Part shown: one piece after another, positions 12,449-21,243 of the stretch
How positions within the stretch are numbered: the first letter of the stretch is position 1
Layout of the letters: each line of letters begins with the position of its first letter
DNA from: Kitasatospora sp. NBC_00374
Lineage (GTDB): Bacteria; Actinomycetota; Actinomycetes; Streptomycetales; Streptomycetaceae
Assembly: GCF_041434935.1 (NCBI RefSeq)
Contig: NZ_CP107964.1
Coordinates: 1,426,001 to 1,490,000, forward strand
Direction of reading: 5' to 3'
DNA: 64,000 bases
Position numbers and translations under genes: made by a program
The notes under the pieces: generated by a model
Databases searched by the model: none
What the model was told of the DNA's origin: nothing
Seen by the model: only the letters and a program-made list of their open reading frames with translations

Positions 12449-12703
12449 CGCTGAAGCTGGACGTGGACCGGCTCGGCACGCCGGGCGAGAGCGCGTCGCT
12501 GACGTGGCTGCGCTGCAGATCGCCGAGCTGACGCTGCGGGAGTTCGACCTGCCGGTCGCCACCGAAGATCCGACCATGGCCTGCATAGCCGATCCCGAGC
12601 GGTGGCACGTCGAACGCCACCCACCGTGGCTGCTCAAGCGGCCGGGCGCCCGGGTGGCCAGCGTGTGCCGGAGCTGGTGCGGAGTTACCGGTCACTGTCC
12701 ATG

Positions 12704-12762
12704 ACACGTGCTGTATTGGGCAGGTCGTTTGAGAGCCACTTCGGCAACGGGAGTGAGAGCCA
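12704..12762 (+). repeat. Degenerate insertion-sequence end, left
   Basis: It carries CACGTG, CAGGTCGTTTGAGAGCCAC, a CGGCAACGGGAG spacer and a second TGAGAGCCAC; a third, TGAGAGCCGC, follows near 12783. An inverted partner of about 80 percent identity lies at 14055-14122. Multiple short repeats inside terminal inverted repeats are a habit of IS21-family ends. No transposase remains between them. Confidence 0.5.
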
Positions 12763-12966
12763 CTGGTCTAGGCACCGAGATTGAGAGCCGCCTCGCCTGA
12801 CAGCGCGACACACCATGTTCGGAGCAATGTCATCAGTTGGTCCGGTTGGACGCGACACACTGCACTTCTTGATCATGCAAGACAGGCCGGTTGGGCTGTC
12901 ACCCTTCAGCACCAGAAGGCAACGAGTGGCGTCGCTCACGAGATGGCCACGACGGCGAGTCAGGTC

Positions 12967-13800
12967 TCACTTTTGCCGTTTCAGCGCGCGTGTCACGCGG
13001 GGGAGTTCCTCGTGAAGTAGTCGGCCGACCAGTGCGCCGCCGAAGACGACGACTCCCACGCCGACCAGCCATGACTGGAGGACCAGAACGGTCCCGAATG
13101 GACCGTAGGTGACCGTGTTGGAGGCGATCAGCGGTGAGAAGACGAGCCGGGAGAAGAGCCGCAGGCCGAGCAGTCCGACCACGGTCACCACGGCCCCTGG
13201 CAGAAGGGCGCGCCAGCGCACCCGCCCGCCGAGCAGGAGCCGTTGCGACCACCAGACGAACAGGACCGCGCTCAGCGCCGCCGCGAGACCGCCGGCCGGG
13301 GATCGGCGCCAGAGCGTACTGGTGGCGGACAGGAAGAGGAATCCGATGAGGGCGGCGAGCCACAGCACGTGGCGCCACCGGGCCCACCAGCGGGCCGGCG
13401 GTAGATTCCAGGCCTTCTCGTAGCCGCTTTGCACCGCGGCCCCGAACGAGAGGCCGAACACCGCCAGGGCGGCGAGGCCGAAGGCCGTCGTGGTTTGAAA
13501 CGCCTGGCCGGGCCGCCCGAAGAGCTGCTCGACCTCCTGTCTGGAAGCCAGTGACACGCCGAGCCCATCCCCCAGCCACTGCGCGAATCCTCGCCCACGG
13601 TTGGGATCGGCTGCGGAGACCACGATCAGTAGCGGGACCAGGGTGAGGAACCCGAGGGCCGCGAAGCCCAGCGCCCGCTGTGACAGCTGCAGGTCGCCGC
13701 CCCGCATCCAGCCGCGCCCGGCCGGCGACCGGCGGACCACCCGCCGCAGCCGGCCGAACAGAGACGGCCGGTCTCCAGCACTGGGGGGCTCCATCGGCAT
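12967..13800 (-). CDS. YihY/BrkB-family membrane protein
   Basis: A 277-residue inner-membrane protein with about six hydrophobic segments (LGFAALGFLTLVPLLIVVSA, FGLAALAVFGLSFG, VLWLAALIGFLFLSA and a C-terminal pair). The FLTLVPLLIVVSAA region and the overall layout fit the YihY/BrkB family, whose members are sometimes described as ribonuclease-BN-like or virulence factors but whose activity is unsettled. It is flanked by the two degenerate insertion-sequence ends and sits between the arms of the DUF4097 inverted repeat, so it probably arrived as passenger DNA. The ATG at 13800 is the first reasonable start. Confidence 0.7.
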   Translation of the reverse strand: MPMEPPSAGDRPSLFGRLRRVVRRSPAGRGWMRGGDLQLSQRALGFAALGFLTLVPLLIVVSAADPNRGRGFAQWLGDGLGVSLASRQEVEQLFGRPGQAFQTTTAFGLAALAVFGLSFGAAVQSGYEKAWNLPPARWWARWRHVLWLAALIGFLFLSATSTLWRRSPAGGLAAALSAVLFVWWSQRLLLGGRVRWRALLPGAVVTVVGLLGLRLFSRLVFSPLIASNTVTYGPFGTVLVLQSWLVGVGVVVFGGALVGRLLHEELPRVTRALKRQK

Positions 13801-14054
13801 ACACGTTGACTACCACGGTCGACACGCCGCTGCTGGAGGGCGCGGCCACAGGAACAGAGCCAGGTCCCTCCGGGTAGAGCCTGTCGGCGAAACGACCTGA
13901 CGGGGTCCGGGACAGCCAACCCGGCCACCCCGACTCCGATGACAGCACTCCGAATCGGATCGTTGTGGTGAAACATCACCCGAAAGGGGCGGCTCCGAAA
14001 CCCATTGTCGATCTTGGTCCGACGGCACTCCGGATGGCTCCACCAATAGAGCAA

Positions 14055-14122
14055 CGTGGCTCTCACTCTCGTTGCCCAACTGGCTCCCAATCGACCTGTC
14101 GAAACACACGTGCCTACACGCC
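14055..14122 (-). repeat. Degenerate insertion-sequence end, right
   Basis: The reverse complement reads GGCACGTGTG, then CAGGTCGATTGGGAGCCAG, GGGCAACGAGAG and TGAGAGCCAC, matching the left end at 12704-12762 in inverted orientation. Together they bound a segment of about 1.4 kb holding only the YihY/BrkB gene. The DNA between here and 14356 shows short coding-like fragments (WTVEDEHFDVSEQAEALYD) that I cannot place. Confidence 0.5.
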
Positions 14123-14356
14123 GATCGCCGCCTGGACCGTCGAGGACGAGCACTTCGACGTCTCGGAGCAGGCCGAGGCGCTCTACGACGCCCCGCGCCA
14201 AGCCGGGCGCCGCCGAGCCGGAGGACGATGACGACGGTGGGGGCTGAGCGGGCCCGGCTGCGGCGGTTCGCGCTGCTGGTGCGGTTGAAGGCGCGCCGAT
14301 GCCCCGGCGGTGGTCGCCGGGGCTGCCCACTCGCGATCCGCAGGTGGCTCGGTGGC

Positions 14357-15091
14357 TCAGGTGGTGCTGTCCGACGTCGTTTCGGGTTTGGCGTGGAGGA
14401 TCTCGCGGGCCTGGTCCGCGGCGCGGGCGATGCTCTCGGAGATGAAGTCGACGAAGCGGGCGATGTTCTCCAGGCGGGCGGCGGCCGGGGTGCCGGGGCC
14501 GAGGATGCCGCCGCCCTGGCGGGCGACCTCGCCGAGGTGGGCGGTGGCGCGGGCGCTGGCCATCGTCGACTGGTACAGGACGTCGTTGTCGACGACGTAG
14601 CGCTCGCGGCGGCGTTCGTCGCGTTCGCGGCGGATGAGGCCCTGGCTTTCGAGGAATGTGATCGCCTTGGAGACGGACGCCGGGCTGATCTGGAGGCGCT
14701 GGGCGAGTTCGGAGGCGGTGAGGCTGCCGGCGTCGGTGGTGTAGAGGCCGGCCAGCACCCGGGCCGTCATCTTGGGCAGGCCCGATTGCATGAAGACGGT
14801 GGCGAGCACCTCCTCGTACTCGCGTACGGCCTCGGCATCGCGTCCGTGGGCCTGCGGGGGCGTGTTGGGGCCCTGGGGTGCGGCGCGCCTGCGGCGGTGG
14901 GCGCGGTGTTCGGTGGCGCGGTGGGCGAGGTCGGCGCGGTAGGCGGTGGGGCCGCCGTTGCGCATCACCTCACGCGTGATCGTCGAGGTGGGGCGGTCGA
15001 GGCGCCTGGCGATCTCCGCATAGGCGAGGCCGTCGGCCAGTCCCAGCGCGATCTTCTGGCGTTCCTGCTGGGTGAGTCTGCCTCCCGGCAT
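14357..15091 (-). CDS. MarR/GbsR-type regulator with IS30-like N-terminal HTH
   Basis: A 244-residue protein; ATG at 15091 with AAGGAG 8 nt upstream. Residues about 5-50 (LTQQERQKIALGLADG, then YAEIARRLDRPTSTITREV) are an HTH_38 domain like the one that starts IS30 transposases. Residues about 85-200 are a winged helix of the MarR/GbsR class (LTASELAQRLQISPASVSKAITFLESQGLI). The C-terminal part is helical. It is divergent from DUF4097 copy 2 with TGCAA-rich DNA between, so it probably represses or activates that gene and itself. The two DNA-binding domains could read two different half-sites. Confidence 0.8.
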   Translation of the reverse strand: MPGGRLTQQERQKIALGLADGLAYAEIARRLDRPTSTITREVMRNGGPTAYRADLAHRATEHRAHRRRRAAPQGPNTPPQAHGRDAEAVREYEEVLATVFMQSGLPKMTARVLAGLYTTDAGSLTASELAQRLQISPASVSKAITFLESQGLIRRERDERRRERYVVDNDVLYQSTMASARATAHLGEVARQGGGILGPGTPAAARLENIARFVDFISESIARAADQAREILHAKPETTSDSTT

Positions 15092-15314
15092 CGCGGTCTC
15101 CTTCGTGGTCCGTGGTGTCTCCACCTTAGCGTTCACTCTCGATTCATTGCAACGCAAAGGGCGAGGACTATTGCATTAGATTCAGAGCCATTGCAATGAA
15201 ATCTCCACCTCCACCTGCACTGACGCCGATCATGCGCAACGAACTCGTAGCGCGATTCTTGAACGCAACGTAGCGTTCTCTGAGTCAGAAACAACGAGTG
15301 CAGGAGAGAACACC
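15092..15314. promoter_or_regulatory. Divergent regulatory region of the MarR-type regulator and DUF4097 copy 2
   Basis: It contains the palindrome CATTGCAATG at 15189-15198 plus ATTGCATTAG and CATTGCAACGC near 15150-15175, and GAACGCAACGTAGCG near 15263. The spacing matches site by site the region at 12259-12448. The palindrome core TTGCAA is conserved while both outer positions changed together (CG..CG there, CA..TG here). Confidence 0.5.
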
Positions 15315-15986
15315 ATGCAGAAGTTCGCCACCCCCACCCCGATCACCGCCGTCCTCGACATCCCCGCCGGCCGCCTCCGCTTCATCGCCGCCGACCGCAC
15401 CGACACCACGGTCGAGGTCCTGCCCGCGAACGCCTCGAAGGGCCGCGACGTGAAGGCGGCCGAGCAGACCACCGTCGAGTACGCCGACGGCGTCCTGCGG
15501 ATCAACGCCCCGGAGGCGAGGAACCAGATCCTCGGCGCCTGCGGATCCGTCGAGGTCACCGTCCAACTGCCCGCCGGCTCCCGGATCGAGGCGAAGGCCG
15601 CCGACGCCCAACTCCGCGGCGTCGGACGGCTCGGCGACGTCACCTTCGACACCGCCCGGGGCACGGTCAAGCTCGACGAGACCGCGAGCGCCCACCTCAC
15701 CCTCCTCGCCGGCACCATCGCGGTCGGCCGCCTGGGCGGCCCCGCGAACATCACCACCCAGCAGGGCGACCTCCACATCACCGAGGCCGCACACGGCACC
15801 GTCGAACTGCGCACCCAGGCCGGCGACATCTCCATCGGCGCCGCCCGCGGCGTCTCCGCCGCCCTGAACGCCGGCACCTCCTACGGCCGCATCGACAACG
15901 CGCTCAAGAACACCGACGGCGCCGACGCCGCACTCACCATCCACGCCACCACCACCCACGGCAACATCACCGCCCACAGCCTGTAG
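15125..15986 (+). repeat. Inverted repeat, right arm (DUF4097 gene plus promoter)
   Basis: Inverted partner of 11587-12448, about 860 bp long. The arms are separated by about 2.7 kb. Only this arm is still joined to a regulator gene; on the other arm homology ends 13 bp after the same GAGAGTGAACGC sequence. Confidence 0.85.
15315..15986 (+). CDS. DUF4097-family beta-repeat protein, copy 2
   Basis: Also 223 residues, with the ATG at 15315 after CAGGAGAGAAC. It is a near-identical paralogue of the product of 11587-12258, with only a handful of nucleotide differences in about 670. It is divergent from the MarR-type regulator, which is the usual neighbour, so this is likely the original copy. 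It has no signal peptide or membrane segment. The role is unknown; the beta-strand repeats suggest a binding surface rather than an enzyme. Confidence 0.8.
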   Translation: MQKFATPTPITAVLDIPAGRLRFIAADRTDTTVEVLPANASKGRDVKAAEQTTVEYADGVLRINAPEARNQILGACGSVEVTVQLPAGSRIEAKAADAQLRGVGRLGDVTFDTARGTVKLDETASAHLTLLAGTIAVGRLGGPANITTQQGDLHITEAAHGTVELRTQAGDISIGAARGVSAALNAGTSYGRIDNALKNTDGADAALTIHATTTHGNITAHSL

Positions 15987-16061
15987 CAGGGGCGCCGCTC
16001 AGGCGCGGCGATCCCGTCCGTTCGGTTGAACCTCGTAACAGTCCTGAAGGAGCACCGCACC

Positions 16062-17192
16062 ATGTCCAACACCCTTACCGACCATGACCGCCCGGAGCTG
16101 CAGAAGGCCATCGAGGAGATGGTCGAGTCCGGTTTCACCGGGGTCACGATGCGCGTGCACGACGAGCGGGGCGAGTGGGTCGGCAGCGCCGGGGTGCGCA
16201 AGCTGGGCGAGACCGCGAAGCCGCCGACGAACGGGCACGTCCGGGCAGGCAGCGTCACGAAGACCTTCACCGCGACCGTGGCGCTGCGGCTGGTGGCCGA
16301 GGGCGCGATCGAGCTGGACGCCCCGGTGGCCGACCACCTGCCCGAGTTCGGGCTGGACCGGAAGGTCACGGTGCGGATGCTGCTGCAGCACACCAGTGGG
16401 GTGTTCAACTTCACCGGCGAGTACTACGACGACGGGACGTTCGCGCCGGGGATCCCCGCCACGACGGCGGGCCAGGAGTGGGTGGACAACCGGTTCAGGA
16501 CCTACCGGCCGGAAGAGCTGGTACGGCTGGCGCTGTCCAAGCCGGCACGGTTCGAGCCGGGGACGGACTGGAGCTACTCCAACACCAACTACGTGCTGGC
16601 CAGGCTGCTGATCGAGAAGGTGACCGGCCGCTCGCTCGCCGAGGAGATGCAGCGGCTGGTCCTGGGGCCGCTCGGGCTGTCGGGCACCGTCCTGCCGGAG
16701 ACCGGCACGGAGATCCCCGAACCGCACACCCACGCCTACTACCGGTACGAGGACGCCGGCCGGCAGAGGACGGTCGACGTCACCCGCCAGAACCCCTCCT
16801 GGATCTCCACCGGCGGGGACATGATCTCGACCACCCGGGACCTCCACACGTTCATCTCCGCGCTGATGGGCGGCAGGCTCCTGCCGGCCCCGCTGCTGGC
16901 CGAGATGTGCAAGCCGCATCCCAAGGTCGGCTACGGCCTGGGGGTGTTCGTGCAGGATGCGGGCGCAGGCGGCGGCACCGTCATCACCCACAACGGCGGC
17001 ATGGCGGGCCACGCGGCACTGATGTACAGCACGCCCGACGGCAGCAGGACCCTGACCGCCGCGCTGAACTACGTCGACGACGCCGCGCTGTCCATGGCAG
17101 GGCCGTTCCAGACGGCGACGCAGAAGCTCGTCGAGGAGGTCTTCGGCGGCGGGCGGACCGGGTCGGCCGACGCGGCCGAGCCGGGTCGGTAG
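16062..17192 (+). CDS. Serine hydrolase of the beta-lactamase class C / DD-peptidase family
   Basis: A 376-residue protein; the ATG at 16062 follows AAGGAG and is preferred over an in-frame ATG at 16026. The three catalytic motifs of penicillin-recognising enzymes are present: SxxK in AGSVTKTF (about residue 64), YxN in WSYSNTNYV (about residue 170) and HxG in THNGGMAGH (about residue 311). No clear signal peptide is visible, so it may be a cytosolic esterase-type member rather than a cell-wall peptidase. It lies 75 nt after DUF4097 copy 2 and may share its transcript. A strong hairpin follows at 17217. Confidence 0.85.
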   Translation: MSNTLTDHDRPELQKAIEEMVESGFTGVTMRVHDERGEWVGSAGVRKLGETAKPPTNGHVRAGSVTKTFTATVALRLVAEGAIELDAPVADHLPEFGLDRKVTVRMLLQHTSGVFNFTGEYYDDGTFAPGIPATTAGQEWVDNRFRTYRPEELVRLALSKPARFEPGTDWSYSNTNYVLARLLIEKVTGRSLAEEMQRLVLGPLGLSGTVLPETGTEIPEPHTHAYYRYEDAGRQRTVDVTRQNPSWISTGGDMISTTRDLHTFISALMGGRLLPAPLLAEMCKPHPKVGYGLGVFVQDAGAGGGTVITHNGGMAGHAALMYSTPDGSRTLTAALNYVDDAALSMAGPFQTATQKLVEEVFGGGRTGSADAAEPGR

Positions 17193-17216
17193 ACAGGGCC
17201 GACCGACGTGGACCCC

Positions 17217-17244
17217 GGGGCCGCCCCTCGTTCGGGGCGGCCCC
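17217..17244 (+). terminator. Hairpin terminator after the serine hydrolase
   Basis: An 11-bp perfect stem, GGGGCCGCCCC paired with GGGGCGGCCCC around a 6-nt loop, 24 nt after the stop codon. As usual in this GC range there is no T run. Confidence 0.65.
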
Positions 17245-17370
17245 GCGGCCGCGGGGGATCGTCCGGTACGGATACTCCTCGTTCCCCCTCGACCTTTCCC
17301 CTCGGTCGCCGTTTTGCCGGAACGGCAACAGAAGTGGCGTGACCGGGACGCGATCGGCGACGGTGGGCCC

Positions 17371-18051
17371 GTGACCGACAACATCGCAGCAGGATCATCC
17401 GTCTCCGACGCCCCCTCCCCCGCGGACGACTACCTCGGAGACCCCGCGGTGCGGGCGGAGTGGGACGGCAGGTACGCCGACCGGCAGCAGCTGTGGAGCG
17501 GCCGGCCCAACGGCGCGCTCGTGGCCGAGGTCGCCGGGCTCGCTCCGGGGCGTGTGCTCGACGTGGGCTGCGGCGAGGGCGCGGACGCCGTCTGGCTCGC
17601 GCGCGGCGGCTGGGACGTGACCGGGCTGGAGGTCTCGGGTGTGGCGCTGGAGCGGGCGGCCGGCCACGCCCGGGACGCCGGCGTCACCGTTCGCTGGGTG
17701 CATGCCGGGCTGGCGGAGGCGGTGCTCCCGCCGGCCTCCTTCGACCTGGTCTCCGCCCAGTACCCGGCTCTGCTGCGTACCCCCGACGCCGCGGCCGAGC
17801 GGGCGCTGCTCGCGGCGGTCGCGCCCGGCGGCGTGCTGCTGCTCGTGCACCATGCCGGGATGGACACCCGGCAGGCGCACGACAGCGGCTTCGACCCGGC
17901 CGACTACGTCTGGCCCTCGATGGTGGCCGCACTGCTCGACGAGGACTGGAGGATCGAGGTGGACGAGCAGCGTCCACGCATGGCCCCCGACGGCGGCGCC
18001 GGCGCGCACCACACCGACGACCTGGTGCTGCGCGTGCGTCGGCTGCGCTGA
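17371..18051 (+). CDS. Class I SAM-dependent methyltransferase
   Basis: About 226 residues from the GTG at 17371, which is chosen because family similarity begins shortly after it; an in-frame ATG at 17314 would add 19 residues. Motif I is VLDVGCGEGADAVWLA, followed by the acidic loop at the end of strand 2 (VTGLEVSG, where Glu would hold the ribose) and motif IV-like FDLVSAQYPALL. The layout resembles small actinobacterial methyltransferases sometimes annotated as thiopurine- or tellurite-type. The acceptor is unknown. Its neighbours give no pathway. Confidence 0.8.
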   Translation: MTDNIAAGSSVSDAPSPADDYLGDPAVRAEWDGRYADRQQLWSGRPNGALVAEVAGLAPGRVLDVGCGEGADAVWLARGGWDVTGLEVSGVALERAAGHARDAGVTVRWVHAGLAEAVLPPASFDLVSAQYPALLRTPDAAAERALLAAVAPGGVLLLVHHAGMDTRQAHDSGFDPADYVWPSMVAALLDEDWRIEVDEQRPRMAPDGGAGAHHTDDLVLRVRRLR

Positions 18052-18178
18052 GACCACTCCCTCCCGCAGCACGCCGGGCCGGGCGGGTCCTGCGCCGCGG
18101 CTGCCCGCCCGGCGCGTCCCCGCACGCCGGGCGGGTGGCCGTTCACTCCGTACCCCCCGGGGATCCAGCGCCCGTAGC

Positions 18179-19072
18179 ATGGACGTCATGGTGGCTGACA
18201 GGGTTCTGCCCGGCGGCCCCGACACCGTGCGAGCGCGTGCGGGGGCCGCGCTGTTCGCCCGGATCGCGGGGCCGGACGGCGACGCCGTGCGGCGCCGAAT
18301 CCACGACACCCCGGGGCCGCGCTGGTTCGGCCCGGAGCGGCCGATCCGGCAGGTGCACGGCGACGCGTCGATGTTCGTGGGCGGCCTGCGGGCGCTTCTG
18401 CTGCAGTCGTTGCACCCGCTGGCCATGGCGGCGGTCGCGGCGCACTCGGGCTACCGGGGCGATCCCTGGGGCCGGTTGCAGCGCACCAGCACCTTCCTGG
18501 CCGTGACCACCTTCGGCACCGCCGACGACGCGCAGCGCGCGGTCGACCGCGTCCGGGCCGTGCACCGGCACGTACGCGGCACCACCGCGGCCGGCGAGCC
18601 CTACCGGGCGAGCGACCCGCACCTGCTCGCCTGGGTCCACGTGTCCGAGGTCGACAGCTTCCTGCGCGCCCACCGGCGTTACGGTGCAAGGCCGTTGGAC
18701 GAAGCCGGGTACGACGGCTACGTCGCGGACACCGCCCGGGTGGCGATGGCCCTCGGTGTCCCGGACCCGCCGCGCGACCAGGCGTCACTGGCCGCCCGGC
18801 TGGCCGCCTACCGACCCGAGCTCCGCAGCACGCCGGAAGCCCGGGAGGCTGCGCGCTTCCTCCTCTTCCGGTCTCCCCTGCCCTGGTTCGCGCGACCGCC
18901 GTACGCGGTGCTGGCCGCCGGTGCCGTCGCGCTGCTGCCCTGGTGGGCGCGGGCCCCGCTGCGGCTGCCCTGGCTGCCCCTCGTCGAGGCCACCGGTGTC
19001 CGTCTGGCCACGGACGGACTGACCCGGACGATCCGCTGGGCCATGACGCCGCCCACCGCCGCGTCCGCCTGA
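18179..19072 (+). CDS. MpaB-like oxygenase family protein (DUF2236)
   Basis: A 297-residue protein from the ATG at 18179. The segment VHGDASMFVGGLRALLLQSLHPLAMAAV (beginning VHGDAS, then LHPLAMAAV) with the conserved His, and the later WVHVSEVDSFLRAHRRY, are hallmarks of the DUF2236/MpaB family. Latex-clearing rubber oxygenases and the fungal MpaB oxygenase belong here and use heme or a related cofactor; which reaction this one performs is not visible. The C-terminal third contains a hydrophobic hairpin (YAVLAAGAVALLPWWARAPL). It starts about 130 nt after the methyltransferase on the same strand. Confidence 0.75.
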   Translation: MDVMVADRVLPGGPDTVRARAGAALFARIAGPDGDAVRRRIHDTPGPRWFGPERPIRQVHGDASMFVGGLRALLLQSLHPLAMAAVAAHSGYRGDPWGRLQRTSTFLAVTTFGTADDAQRAVDRVRAVHRHVRGTTAAGEPYRASDPHLLAWVHVSEVDSFLRAHRRYGARPLDEAGYDGYVADTARVAMALGVPDPPRDQASLAARLAAYRPELRSTPEAREAARFLLFRSPLPWFARPPYAVLAAGAVALLPWWARAPLRLPWLPLVEATGVRLATDGLTRTIRWAMTPPTAASA

Positions 19073-19308
19073 CCCGACCGCCGCGCGACGTGATCCGCGT
19101 CCGGGCCGCAGGCCGCGAGTCGGCGCGCCCGGCTCGCCAGCGAACAGTCCGCACCGCGGCCACGAACCGGAACGCGGCACCGCCCGATGCGGGGAAACGA
19201 TCACCGTCACGGTCGGTAGCCGACGGTTCGTCTCCGTCTCGCGAGCGCCAGTCCTGGTTTCAACCACCGAGAGTGCCGGGAAGGGGTCTCCTCGGAGAGA
19301 AGTGTGAG

Positions 19309-20814
19309 ATGAACGGACGCAGTCTTCCCCCGGCCCGGCCCCCAGCCCTTCCCCCGGCCCCGGTGCCCGACATTGCCGCGGCCGCCTTGGACGCCCGGGG
19401 CACGGTCACCGCCTGGAGCCACGGCGCCGAGCGCCTGCTGGGGTACACGGCGGGCGAGAGCCTGGGGCGCCGGGCCGCGGACTTCCTGTGCGGCGGGCTA
19501 CCGGCGGCCGCCCGCAGGAGCACGGCCGAGAAGCAGGCCTGGGCAGGGCGGATCGCACTGCGTGACCGCGACGGCGACCGCCTGGAGGCAGAGGTGCGGG
19601 CCTGCCCGCTGGCCGACGCACAGGGCCTGGTCCAGTGGTATCTGCAGGTGTCCACACCGCCGGACGGTGCCGACAGCCCGTCCCTCGCCCTTCAGCGCAG
19701 CCTGCTGCCGCGCCGCCCGCCGGACACGCTCGCCGTGGAGACGGCCACCCGGTACCTGCCCGCCGACCCCCGGTTCGGGGTGGGCGGCGACTGGTACGAC
19801 GTCATCCCGTTGTCGGGAGCCAGGATCGCCCTGGTGGCCGGTGACGTGGTCGGCCACGGCATCCACGCCTCCGCCGCCATGGGACGCCTGCGGATGGCCG
19901 TACGCACCCTGGCCGACGTGGATCTGCCCCCGGACGAGCTGCTCGCCCAGCTCGACGACCTCATCCTCGGCGAGGTCGAGGAGGGGATCGACACCACCGC
20001 CGAGATCGGGGCGACCTGCGTCTACGCGGTCTACGACCCCACCACGCTGCGCTGCGTCATCGCCAGCGCCGGCCATCCCGCGCCGATCAGCGTCAGCCCG
20101 CGGGGCACGGCTCGGAACGTGGACATCGTCCCCGGGCCACCGCTCGGCGTCGGCGGCGTGCCGTTCGAGGCCACGGACGTCGACCTCGCCGAGGGCGGCC
20201 TGCTCGTCCTCTACACCAACGGCCTGGTCGCGACGGACGACGGGGACGTCGACGGCGGGACGGAGGCGCTGATGCGCGCCCTCAGCGAGCCGGCCGCCTC
20301 GCTGGAGACCAGCTGCGACCGGGTGGTGGCCGCGCTTCCGCACGATCGGCCCGACGACGACGCGGCCCTGCTGATCGCCCGCACCCGGCGGCTCGGCTCC
20401 GGCCACGTGGCCTCGCGCGAGATCGCCGCCGACCCGGCCGTCCTCGCGGACGCCCGCGGGTGGGCCGCCGACCAGCTCTCCCGGTGGCACCTGCAGGAGA
20501 GCGCCCTGACGACCGAGCTCGTCGTCAGCGAGCTGGTGACCAACGCCATCCGCTACGCCAGCCCGCCGATCCGGCTCCGCCTCATCCACGACTCGACGCT
20601 GATCTGCGAGGTCTCCGACGGCAGCAGCACCTCGCCGCACTCCCACCGCGCCCGGGACCTGGACGAGGGCGGGCGCGGGCTGTTCCTCGTCGGCCGGCTC
20701 ACCAACCGCTGGGGCACCCGCCACACACCGACCGGAAAGACGGTCTGGGCCGAGCAGCTCATCTCCGGCGCGGCGGGATCCGACGGCGCGCGCCCCCTGC
20801 ACGCCGTGCCGTAG
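19309..20814 (+). CDS. PAS-PP2C(SpoIIE)-HATPase regulatory phosphatase
   Basis: A 501-residue protein; ATG at 19309 with GGAGAG upstream (the open frame extends further 5' but without an RBS). Domain order is a PAS domain at about 15-110 (GTVTAWSHGAERLLGYTAGE), an SpoIIE-type PP2C phosphatase at about 130-360 (GVGGDWYDVIPLSGARIALVAGDVVGHG with metal-binding Asp), and a HATPase_c anti-sigma kinase-like domain at about 385-495 (ELVVSELVTNAIRYASPP). Such proteins are abundant in Streptomyces and act in sigma-factor partner switching, dephosphorylating anti-sigma antagonists while the HATPase domain may bind or phosphorylate them. The PAS domain would sense the signal. No partner gene lies nearby. 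Confidence 0.9.
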   Translation: MNGRSLPPARPPALPPAPVPDIAAAALDARGTVTAWSHGAERLLGYTAGESLGRRAADFLCGGLPAAARRSTAEKQAWAGRIALRDRDGDRLEAEVRACPLADAQGLVQWYLQVSTPPDGADSPSLALQRSLLPRRPPDTLAVETATRYLPADPRFGVGGDWYDVIPLSGARIALVAGDVVGHGIHASAAMGRLRMAVRTLADVDLPPDELLAQLDDLILGEVEEGIDTTAEIGATCVYAVYDPTTLRCVIASAGHPAPISVSPRGTARNVDIVPGPPLGVGGVPFEATDVDLAEGGLLVLYTNGLVATDDGDVDGGTEALMRALSEPAASLETSCDRVVAALPHDRPDDDAALLIARTRRLGSGHVASREIAADPAVLADARGWAADQLSRWHLQESALTTELVVSELVTNAIRYASPPIRLRLIHDSTLICEVSDGSSTSPHSHRARDLDEGGRGLFLVGRLTNRWGTRHTPTGKTVWAEQLISGAAGSDGARPLHAVP

Positions 20815-20889
20815 AGAGCCGCGCCGTAGAGAACTGCCGTTGAGAGTCGGCTGTAGGGATCCGGCCGGCGGGCAGTCGCCGGGACGGCC

Positions 20890-21243
20890 TCAGTCAGGAC
20901 AGGGCTCCAGGGCGGGCGGCGACGGTCGGCCGAGGTTGTGCCGGTACTCCTCGACGAGGGCGTAGTCGTAGGGCGGGCGCCCGGCGAGCGCATCGGCCCG
21001 GGCACTCTCCGGGACCTCCCGCCAGCCCTCGTAGTCCGCCGTGCTGTAGAAGCCGCGGACCGGCACCCCGTGCGGGCTGAAACCCCGATGCCATCCGGCC
21101 GCCACGCCGTCACGCCGGCTCGGCTCCTCGAAATCGGGCGGTGGCGTCCCCACCCACTGCACCCACAGAACCCCTTCCCCGGAGCGACGTCCGGCGACGT
21201 AGTGCTCGTAGACTCGCCCGACCTGGAAGAAGTCCTTGGCCAT
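20890..21243 (-). CDS. Hypothetical 117-aa protein
   Basis: The start at 21243 begins MAKDFFQVGRVYEHYV. The product is a single small globular domain with many aromatic residues (VLWVQWVGTPPPDF, GWHRGFSPHGVP, DYEGWREVP) and no membrane segment. I do not recognise the family; the pattern is consistent with a conserved actinobacterial protein of unknown function. It ends 75 nt from the end of the convergent phosphatase gene. Confidence 0.6.
   Translation of the reverse strand: MAKDFFQVGRVYEHYVAGRRSGEGVLWVQWVGTPPPDFEEPSRRDGVAAGWHRGFSPHGVPVRGFYSTADYEGWREVPESARADALAGRPPYDYALVEEYRHNLGRPSPPALEPCPD

Noticed and set aside
12504..12704. A 66-codon frame left of the insertion-sequence end
   Set aside because: It has some coding character but no RBS, no start context and no recognisable relatives; it may be a gene remnant but cannot be supported.
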